Assembly (NCBI GenBank): GCA_023130895.1
Contig: JAGMAI010000030.1
Location: forward strand, 1 to 38,522
Direction: 5' to 3'
DNA length: 38,522 nucleotides
DNA from: Thermoplasmata archaeon
GTDB lineage: Archaea > Thermoplasmatota > Thermoplasmata > RBG-16-68-12 > JAGMCJ01
Under the pieces are notes generated by a model, which saw only the letters and a list, made by a program, of their open reading frames with translations, was not told the origin of the DNA and made no database searches. Shown in pieces: positions 33,793-38,522 of this stretch (the stretch's first letter is position 1; the number at the start of each line of letters is the position of its first letter). Position numbers and translations under genes: made by a program.

Positions 33793-33927
33793 CTACTCGA
33801 GATCCTTCTTCCTCGTGTCCTTGAAAACGATGACGTTGAGGCTTATGACCTCTTTTTCTTCGTCCTCCTCCTTTGGAAAAATCACGCTTTTGCCGTTGGG
33901 AAGGATTTTGTGGAATCTTAGTTTCAT
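33793..33927 (-). CDS. 44-residue protein, unknown, in the TTATCA-box set
   Basis: Absent from the ORF track because of its size: MKLRFHKILPNGKSVIFPKEEDEEKEVISLNVIVFKDTRKKDLE. It looks like a small beta hairpin plus an acidic loop. I recognise no family. Support comes from its promoter: TATA TTTAAATA (about 33956-33963 on the reverse strand) about 30 bp before the ATG, giving a nearly leaderless message, and operator 5 placed 13 bp further upstream. It lies between the candidate small RNA and winged-helix paralogue 2. It could be a small modulator of one of the regulators, which is inference. Confidence 0.6.
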   Translation of the reverse strand: MKLRFHKILPNGKSVIFPKEEDEEKEVISLNVIVFKDTRKKDLE

Positions 33928-33976
33928 CCTATCAGTTAATCGTAGAGAGCCGGTTTATTTAAACTCAGTCTCACGG

Positions 33977-33992
33977 TTATCGAGAGTGATTC
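33977..33992. promoter_or_regulatory. TTATCA-box operator 5
   Basis: TTATCG-AGAG-TGATTC, 13 bp upstream of the TATA box of the 44-codon gene. The promoter-proximal arm has one mismatch and the distal arm two. A second symmetric element, GTGAT-TCTC-ATCAC, overlaps its right end (33987-34000). It abuts the 3' end of winged-helix paralogue 2. Confidence 0.55.
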
Positions 33993-33995
33993 TCA

Positions 33996-34334
33996 TCACA
34001 GAATCTCAATCGTCTCCCAATCCTGCGTCACTGCCTGCTCGTCCAGAGTGAGAACGAACTTGAGCTGGATGCCGTTGTCCTCGATGTGAATGTGCCCCTT
34101 GTTGAGGTTTGCCTCGAAGAGCCTCACGACTCTCCCTCGCCGGGTAATGACCCTCTTCCTCACCGACAAGAGCCCCGCCTTCATCAGCAGGTTTATCTTC
34201 CTGTAGCACGAGGCGATCGGGATCGAGTACTTCCCGCAAAGCTCGTACGCAGATCTCGGTGACAGAAACGTGGCAACAAGGATGTGCTTCACGTCATCAT
34301 CGCGCAGCAGTTTCAGCTTCTGATGGATGTTCAT
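33996..34334 (-). CDS. Winged-helix regulator, paralogue 2 of 4
   Basis: 112 residues: winged helix (DDVKHILVATFLSPRSAYELCGKYSIPIASCYRKINLLMKAGLLSVRKRVITRRGRVVRLFEANLNKG) followed by a short beta segment (HIHIEDNGIQLKFVLTLDEQAVTQDWETIEIL). The YSIPIASCYRKI stretch is the same as in its paralogues apart from a few positions. The ATG at 34334 is chosen because the TATA-like ATTATTTG (about 34355-34362) puts transcription at that codon, implying a leaderless message; the ORF-track start at 34385 would lie upstream of the promoter. Operator 6 lies 16 bp upstream of the TATA box. Confidence 0.8.
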   Translation of the reverse strand: MNIHQKLKLLRDDDVKHILVATFLSPRSAYELCGKYSIPIASCYRKINLLMKAGLLSVRKRVITRRGRVVRLFEANLNKGHIHIEDNGIQLKFVLTLDEQAVTQDWETIEIL

Positions 34335-34378
34335 CAGAGAATGTATTAGCGTGACAAATAATGGCACTTTCGACGATT

Positions 34379-34394
34379 TTATCAAGAGAGAGAA
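34379..34394. promoter_or_regulatory. TTATCA-box operator 6
   Basis: TTATCA-AGAG-AGAGAA. The promoter-proximal arm is perfect, and the distal arm matches TGATAA at four of six positions. It stands 16 bp upstream of the TATA box of winged-helix paralogue 2. On its own it would be weak; its position supports it. Confidence 0.5.
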
Positions 34395-34406
34395 TCAGAA
34401 CGGATA

Positions 34407-34751
34407 CTACTCCTTTGAATCCACTCCCGTCCAGTCCCCGCCGAAGTCCTTGATCACACCGGTGGTCAAGTGGAAGCGGACCCTGAGCCTCCCGCCCTCG
34501 AAGAAAACATAAGCGTTCTTGAGCCTCGAGGTGTAGAGGTTCTTCCTCTTCCCCTTCTGCGTCAGAATACGCTCCACGCATTCCAAGAGCCCTATCTCCT
34601 CAAGGGCCCTGATCTTTCGATAGCAGGCAGCAATGGGTATCCCATATTTCCTGCTTATCTCTTGGGCGCTCAACTTCCTCTTGAAGGTCGCCAAGAGGAT
34701 CTTCGCAGTGTATTCATCCGTCAGCAATTGAGAGGCTTCTAGCGGTGTCAT
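34407..34751 (-). CDS. Winged-helix regulator, paralogue 3 of 4
   Basis: 114 residues, the closest relative of paralogue 1 in the window: MTPLEASQLLTDEYTAKILLATFKRKLSAQEISRKYGIPIAACYRKIRALEEIGLLECVERILTQKGKRKNLY, then the beta domain NAYVFFEGGRLRVRFHLTTGVIKDFGGDWTGV. The ATG follows a GGGAGG ribosome site about 8 nt away. The promoter has TATA TTTAAATA (about 34821-34828) and two copies of the palindrome further upstream (34842 and 34863), 21 bp or two helical turns apart. This is the only promoter here with two sites. Confidence 0.88.
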   Translation of the reverse strand: MTPLEASQLLTDEYTAKILLATFKRKLSAQEISRKYGIPIAACYRKIRALEEIGLLECVERILTQKGKRKNLYTSRLKNAYVFFEGGRLRVRFHLTTGVIKDFGGDWTGVDSKE

Positions 34752-34841
34752 TTCATACCCTCCCTGATACCCCCTCAGTGAGAAGTATTCAGGTACGGAT
34801 ATAGCTTGTATGACTCTTTGTATTTAAAGACTTTCTTGGGA

Positions 34842-34857
34842 TTATCAGCAAGGAGAA
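34842..34857. promoter_or_regulatory. TTATCA-box operator 7
   Basis: TTATCA-GCAA-GGAGAA, 13 bp upstream of the TATA box of winged-helix paralogue 3. The proximal arm is perfect; the distal arm matches four of six positions, with the same G/A substitutions as operators 6 and 10. Confidence 0.55.
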
Positions 34858-34862
34858 CACAA

Positions 34863-34878
34863 TTATCAGGACTGATAG
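34863..34878. promoter_or_regulatory. TTATCA-box operator 8
   Basis: TTATCA-GGAC-TGATAG, near perfect, 21 bp centre to centre from operator 7 and so on the same DNA face. It ends directly before the stop codon of winged-helix paralogue 4. Confidence 0.65.
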
Positions 34879-35220
34879 CTACCTGGTCGGGATGGGGATT
34901 TTGATCCACCTGTTGTTGATGTCCTCGTCGTAGTTGAACTCGAGCCTGATTCTGAAATGCCCTTCCTGGAACATGATGCATGCGCTCTTGAGCTGTGACT
35001 TGTAGAGCTTCATGTTCTTTCCCTTGGAGGTCGTGACGATCTTCTCGACCTCGACCAATCCAGCGTCCTCGAGATCATGCATCTTGCGGTAGCAAGCGGC
35101 TATGGGGATATCGTACTTGTCGCTGATCTCCTGAACTGACCGCGGGTAGAAGTACGTCGCAACAAGAATCCTCTCTGCGTAATCATCAGTCAATAGTCTA
35201 GAGATTGCCTTCTCCCGCAT
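34879..35220 (-). CDS. Winged-helix regulator, paralogue 4 of 4
   Basis: 113 residues: winged helix (RLLTDDYAERILVATYFYPRSVQEISDKYDIPIAACYRKMHDLEDAGLVEVEKIVTTSKGKNMKLY), then a beta domain (SACIMFQEGHFRIRLEFNYDEDINNRWIKIPIPTR). The ORF track begins at the ATG at 35232, but the TATA box CTTAAATC (about 35242-35249) predicts transcription from about 35221, so the ATG at 35220 (MREKAISRLL) is more likely, as a leaderless start. Operator 9 lies 15 bp upstream of the TATA box. It follows the two-domain ATPase gene on the same strand. Confidence 0.85.
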   Translation of the reverse strand: MREKAISRLLTDDYAERILVATYFYPRSVQEISDKYDIPIAACYRKMHDLEDAGLVEVEKIVTTSKGKNMKLYKSQLKSACIMFQEGHFRIRLEFNYDEDINNRWIKIPIPTR

Positions 35221-35264
35221 TGCGATACTCATTCTCTACTTGATTTAAGCACATTTCTATGCAA

Positions 35265-35280
35265 TTATCAACGATGATAC
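35265..35280. promoter_or_regulatory. TTATCA-box operator 9
   Basis: TTATCA-ACGA-TGATAC, with one mismatch in the distal arm. It lies 15 bp upstream of the TATA box of winged-helix paralogue 4 and just past the end of the two-domain ATPase gene. Confidence 0.7.
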
Positions 35281-35301
35281 CCATACACCCGCTCTGGGGG
35301 G

Positions 35302-36816
35302 CTAGATTATCGGTACTAGCACCGCCTGCGGATAGCCCTTCGAGTGATCGAAGGAAAGGGCGTGGAGCTCGGTGTAGGGTTTCTCGCCGTAGAGCACAAC
35401 TGAACCGTCTATGTTCTCGATTTTCAGGTGAGTATGGGCGAGATTCGCGAGCGGTGCTGTAGAAGAGGTCGTTGACGTAACGATTCCTATGAAGATGTCC
35501 TTCGCCTTTCTGATCGACGACATGTGACCTGCCATGTCCTCTATCACCTCGTGGCCGAAGACCGCCTCCAGGGTGTCGAACCCCATCAGGGACAGGATCG
35601 GACGCTCCGTCTGCGAGAGATGATACTCGATGTTGCTCCATTTCAGCTCGTTGTCGATGTCAGAACCCTCCATTGGGAGTGCTATCTTGGAACCCTCCAC
35701 AGAGGTTGTGGCGGACGGTTCGAACACGCGCATGCACCTCTCGAACGCTTCCTGGCCGACAAAAGGCATGATCTCGTCCCTCACCATCTCCGAGGAGGCC
35801 TTCTTCTCGGGGACGAACGCAACTCCCCTGCCAAGCGAGATGAAGTTCGACAAGAGCGAGGTCTTGATGAGGTCAGAGTACAGCGTGTCGACATTCCCGC
35901 CTATCTCCACAGCGACTATCGTACCCTTCTTGAACCCGCCTATCAGAGCGTCGAGCTGGTCGCTTCCCGTCGAGATCCAGTTCTCGGATATGTCGGGCAT
36001 GGGTTCCCAACTCGACTTCTCACGCGGGATCTCGATCTTCTCGAAGCCAAAGGTCTTGATTCTCCCCCCGTCCAGACTGTAGGCACATTTGTGCTGCCTA
36101 ATCTCCGTGCCGCGAAGCTTCTCGATCTTCATTATCCTCAGCCGTCTGCCTTCGTGTTCCTCGCTCGTGAACGTGATGACCCCGTCCCCAAGATAATCGA
36201 GCCGCGTCTCCCCAGGGCTCTCCAGCACATACAGGACATCGGACGAGGAGGTCTCGACCAGGTCCTTCTGGAGCGTGTTCATCAGCTTCGAGGGGTGAAT
36301 CCCGTATCTCTCCGCCAGTGCGTTGATGCTATCTATCAGTATGAGGCTCTTCTCTGGGAGGGTGTCCTCGACCACATCATATGCCCTGTCGATCTCGGGG
36401 AGGTCCGATCCAAGGTCCAGGATGAGGCTGGTCTCCGTGACCTCGCCCTCGCTTATCTTGTCGTAGATGCTGCTCTCGTCCTCCTCACCCATCTCTATCC
36501 GGCCCTCGAGCTTCTTGAGCTCCGTTCTGTCGACCTTGCCTTCCTCCTCCTCAGGCCTTTGGTCGAACCTCGTCGGGGCGATCCGCTTCTTGAACTCGAC
36601 TCTGTCCTTGAGCCAGGGGAACTGGTTGTACAAGGAATGATCGCTCACCCTGATTGACATGTAGTACGAGTTCTCGACGCTCCCCAGCTCCTCTGTCAGC
36701 TGCAGGGCGAACGTAGTCTTGCCCGTTCCCGCAGCACCCTTGACTATCAAGGAATGTCCGCCTGGCCCTTTGAAGAAGTCTAGCAGTGCATCAGGAATAC
36801 CCTTCTCTTCTTTCAT
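35302..36816 (-). CDS. Two-domain RAD55/KaiC-like ATPase (GvpD-like size)
   Basis: 504 residues with two RecA-like halves. The first has Walker A GAAGTGKT (residues 27-34) and a Walker-B-like SLILIDSINALAERYG. The second begins STGSDQLDALIGGFKKGTIVAVEIGGNVDTLY, where the Walker A position is degenerate (GGNVDT), and ends with a closing sheet (HTHLKIENIDGSVVLYGEKPYTEL). An acidic linker (RPEEEEGKVDRTELKKLEGRIEMGEEDE) interrupts the first half. Size and layout recall GvpD, a P-loop regulator of gas vesicle genes in haloarchaea, but no gvp genes are present. It probably signals to the neighbouring winged-helix proteins. TATA-like TCTAAAAG and operator 10 precede it. Confidence 0.8.
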   Translation of the reverse strand: MKEEKGIPDALLDFFKGPGGHSLIVKGAAGTGKTTFALQLTEELGSVENSYYMSIRVSDHSLYNQFPWLKDRVEFKKRIAPTRFDQRPEEEEGKVDRTELKKLEGRIEMGEEDESSIYDKISEGEVTETSLILDLGSDLPEIDRAYDVVEDTLPEKSLILIDSINALAERYGIHPSKLMNTLQKDLVETSSSDVLYVLESPGETRLDYLGDGVITFTSEEHEGRRLRIMKIEKLRGTEIRQHKCAYSLDGGRIKTFGFEKIEIPREKSSWEPMPDISENWISTGSDQLDALIGGFKKGTIVAVEIGGNVDTLYSDLIKTSLLSNFISLGRGVAFVPEKKASSEMVRDEIMPFVGQEAFERCMRVFEPSATTSVEGSKIALPMEGSDIDNELKWSNIEYHLSQTERPILSLMGFDTLEAVFGHEVIEDMAGHMSSIRKAKDIFIGIVTSTTSSTAPLANLAHTHLKIENIDGSVVLYGEKPYTELHALSFDHSKGYPQAVLVPII

Positions 36817-36868
36817 TTAACACCCTGCGTCAGTAAGGGCGAATCCCTTTTAGATGTTTTTCTCTTCG

Positions 36869-36884
36869 TTATCACGAGTGAGAA
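36869..36884. promoter_or_regulatory. TTATCA-box operator 10
   Basis: TTATCA-CGAG-TGAGAA, 14 bp upstream of the TATA-like TCTAAAAG (36847-36854) of the two-domain ATPase gene. The proximal arm is perfect and the distal arm has one mismatch. Confidence 0.6.
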
Positions 36885-36903
36885 CGTCCGGCTCGTGGAG
36901 ATC

Positions 36904-36922
36904 GCCGCCTGCGGCGGCTTTT
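36904..36922. terminator. GC-rich hairpin after the UDG-NUDIX gene
   Basis: GCCGCC-TGC-GGCGGC is a perfect 6-bp stem, 32 bp past the UDG-NUDIX stop codon. The TTTT run lies on the plus-strand side, so in the direction of the gene it lacks a U tract. It may still mark the operon end or block antisense transcription. Confidence 0.35.
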
Positions 36923-36949
36923 CCTGGGCGCGCCGCCCGCCGAGAACGA

Positions 36950-37945
36950 TCACTTCCTGATGGCCTCGAAGGCCTTCCACGCAACGTTCACGTCGTTCTT
37001 ATGGAAGAGGAGCTCCGCCGCCTCGGCCTCCGTGCACCACTTGTACTTGTCGAACCTGAACTCCGGCTCTGGCTTTCCCTTGGGAGCACGCGCGAGGAAG
37101 TAGGTGACCTTCTTCCGGTAGTTGATATCGTCCTGGGGCCAGTAGTAGGAGTACTCGATGTCGCACAGCTCCCGCTCGATTCTTATCGACCAGAGCCCCG
37201 TCTCCTCCCTCATCTCTCTCAAGGCAGCGTGTTCCAGGCTCTCACCTGTCTCAACGTGACCCTTCGGGAGACACCAGAGTCTCTCGCTCTTCTTGCGGAT
37301 GAGAAGGACCCTTCCCTTCCTGTGGATGACGCCTCCGGCGGCCCGGATGGAGACATCTCTCTTCCCCCTCCTAGCGGGCCCACTAATGACCCTAGTGTCC
37401 TCGGATTCTACGAACTCCTTCGCCCTCTTCAGGTCTGACGTCAGATGCTTCAGCAGCCGTCTGTTGTAGAGGACCGCCGCGGGGTGATATGTCGAGATCA
37501 GTGGCCTTCCTCTGTATTCCCCAGTTTCGAGCCGAGCCTCGGACACCTTCGCCGGCCTGCCCGCCAGGACCCTGTGCGCGAACGATCCCAGCGCCACGAC
37601 CGCGTAGGGATCCACCGCATCGATGTAGGCTTCCAGATGGGGTCGACATTCCTCTATCTCGTCCTTTCTGGGATTCCGATTCCTCGGCGGACGGCACCTG
37701 AGCACGCTCGTGATGAAGATGCCTTCCCTCTTCAGACCCGCCTTCTCGAGCGATTCGTTCAGGATCTTTCCCGCCGCTCCGACGAAGGGGCGACCTTGCT
37801 TGTCCTCCTCCCTCCCAGGGGCCTCCCCTACAAGGAAGATGCGCGCGTTCCTGTCTCCCTCACCTGGAACCGCCCTCTCGCGTGTCTTCCATAGCCTGCA
37901 CTTCCTGCATCGCCTTACCTGCCTCGCGAGTTCTTCCAGACTCAT
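36950..37945 (-). CDS. Family 4 uracil-DNA glycosylase fused to a NUDIX hydrolase
   Basis: 331 residues in two enzymes. Residues 1-185 are a family 4 (thermostable, iron-sulfur) uracil-DNA glycosylase. The four cluster cysteines are C13, C16 (RRCRKCRLWK), C84 and C100. The active-site motif is GEAPGREEDKQGRPFVGAAG and the second motif STYHPAAVLYN. Residues 197-331 are a NUDIX domain with the full box GHVETGESLEHAALREMREETGLW (229-252). The linker (ISGPARRGKRD) is basic. The pair would remove uracil from DNA and hydrolyse a nucleoside diphosphate derivative, possibly a damaged nucleotide. It lies 9 bp after the Hsp20 gene, so the two are likely co-transcribed. I see no frame disruption, so it is one reading frame as given. 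Confidence 0.92.
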   Translation of the reverse strand: MSLEELARQVRRCRKCRLWKTRERAVPGEGDRNARIFLVGEAPGREEDKQGRPFVGAAGKILNESLEKAGLKREGIFITSVLRCRPPRNRNPRKDEIEECRPHLEAYIDAVDPYAVVALGSFAHRVLAGRPAKVSEARLETGEYRGRPLISTYHPAAVLYNRRLLKHLTSDLKRAKEFVESEDTRVISGPARRGKRDVSIRAAGGVIHRKGRVLLIRKKSERLWCLPKGHVETGESLEHAALREMREETGLWSIRIERELCDIEYSYYWPQDDINYRKKVTYFLARAPKGKPEPEFRFDKYKWCTEAEAAELLFHKNDVNVAWKAFEAIRK

Positions 37946-37954
37946 CCCAGGCCT

Positions 37955-38419
37955 CTAGATCTCCACGTCCCTGACGACTTCCCTCTTCAGAACGATGTCG
38001 AGCACGCCGTTTCGCAGAGTCCATCTCACGTCGTTTCCAAGGACGGTCGTGGGCAGGTCCACTTCCGCGTAGTACTTCCTCCTTCCTGCCACACGGACTG
38101 TCAGTTTGGAGCCCTTCACCTCGACCTCCACATCCTCTTCCGAAGCTCCCGGAAGTTCCATTGTGACGAAGATCTCGTCCTTTCCCTGGATCACGTCCGT
38201 GAGCGGTTGTCTCTCTCCCAAGCCCTTTCTCTCTTCGAGATACCTGGTGTTGCCGAAGTCCGAGATCTCCGTCTTGCCATCTGGGCCCGTTCGCAAGGAG
38301 AACCCGTACACGAAGGACTCGTCCCTCAGCGAATCGAGTGGCGATAGCGAGAGCTGCCTGAACATCCTTCGCATGAGGCGACGCATCATTGCGAATTCGT
38401 CTTCTGGCTCCTCGTCCAT
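37955..38419 (-). CDS. Small heat-shock protein (Hsp20/alpha-crystallin family)
   Basis: A 154-residue ATP-independent chaperone that holds unfolding proteins. The alpha-crystallin domain runs from about residue 70: RQPLTDVIQGKDEIFVTMELPGASEEDVEVEVKGSKLTVRV, then YYAEVDLPTTVLGNDVRWTLRNGVLDIVLKR. The N-terminal arm (DEFAMMRRLMRRMFRQL) is Met/Arg rich. The usual C-terminal I-X-I anchor is only loosely represented (DVEI). It precedes the UDG-NUDIX gene by 9 bp on the same strand, which could link stress response to DNA repair. Confidence 0.9.
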   Translation of the reverse strand: MDEEPEDEFAMMRRLMRRMFRQLSLSPLDSLRDESFVYGFSLRTGPDGKTEISDFGNTRYLEERKGLGERQPLTDVIQGKDEIFVTMELPGASEEDVEVEVKGSKLTVRVAGRRKYYAEVDLPTTVLGNDVRWTLRNGVLDIVLKREVVRDVEI

Positions 38420-38420
38420 T

Positions 38421-38522
38421 CTATCTTTCTACCAGGAACGAGACCTTCACGTTCGCCCTGAACTCAACGATTTCGTCGTCCCTTACTTTGGCGGAGAACT
38501 TGACCACATCGATGCCGCTGAT
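38421..38522 (-). CDS. Dodecin-like flavin-binding protein, 3' end only
   Basis: The last 33 codons of a gene running off the window edge: ISGIDVVKFSAKVRDDEIVEFRANVKVSFLVER then TAG. Dodecins are proteins of about 70 residues whose end reads like VxxxxAxVxDGKIxEFxVxLKVxFxVE, which this matches. They form 12-mers that store flavins. It lies 1 bp upstream of the Hsp20 start codon, so it probably belongs to the same operon. Only half the protein is visible. Confidence 0.6.
   Translation of the reverse strand: MSGIDVVKFSAKVRDDEIVEFRANVKVSFLVER

Noticed and set aside
33632-34051. 139-residue ORF in the track
   Set aside because: It is low-complexity (Ser/Pro/Phe runs), reads through the T8 run, and is the shadow of the 44-codon gene and the end of winged-helix paralogue 2.
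36904-36922. Classical intrinsic terminator of the UDG-NUDIX gene
   Set aside because: The T run is on the wrong side for the minus-strand transcript; it is listed only as a hairpin of uncertain role.

Overview
This is a 38.5-kb stretch of archaeal chromosome. Archaeal markers are eS1 (S3ae), Sm-like RNA-binding protein, FEN1 with a PCNA-binding tail, the pyrB-pyrI pair, a PAC2 proteasome-chaperone homologue, KaiC/RAD55-type ATPases, DUF835 and an intron-containing elongator tRNA-Met. TATA boxes about 26 bp before many start codons imply numerous leaderless transcripts. Base composition, the many PKD/beta-helix surface proteins and the DUF835/winged-helix content fit an uncultured Thermoplasmata-type euryarchaeote; that placement is inference.

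Layout. 0-1.3 kb: serS. 1.3-2.0 kb: a 700-bp non-coding stretch built of degenerate tandem repeats with an 11-bp period. 2-14 kb: a cell-surface block: secreted beta-helix protein, membrane-anchored peptide-binding protein, a small DUF5788-like protein, and an operon coding an eight-Ig-repeat surface protein followed by a transmembrane protein with outside beta-helix/PKD domains and inside winged-helix DNA-binding domains. 14-16.4 kb: ABC exporter plus trmO operon. 16.5-26 kb: housekeeping genes (PAC2 chaperone, eS1, tRNA-Met, EF-Tu-domain-2-like protein, LSm, sugar nucleotidyltransferase and glmM, DUF92, fen, pyrBI). 29-32 kb: a methylthioadenosine/purine salvage operon (phosphorylase, deaminase, hypoxanthine PRTase), preceded by a 600-bp gap holding a candidate structured RNA. 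37-38.5 kb: UDG-NUDIX fusion, Hsp20 and the 3' end of a dodecin-like gene.

The most striking system lies in two patches at 26.0-27.1 and 32.1-36.9 kb. Four paralogous winged-helix regulators of about 115 residues share a nearly identical recognition helix. They sit with RecA/KaiC-fold proteins, two with P-loops and two without, plus a 44-residue protein and a candidate small RNA. Every transcription unit of this set carries the same 16-bp palindrome, TTATCA-N4-TGATAA, placed 11-16 bp upstream of its TATA box. I found ten copies. None turned up by eye at the other promoters of the window. I read this as a self-wired regulon in which paralogous regulators share one operator and probably control each other together with KaiC-like ATPases. 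The sites and spacing are seen in the sequence; the regulatory meaning is inference.
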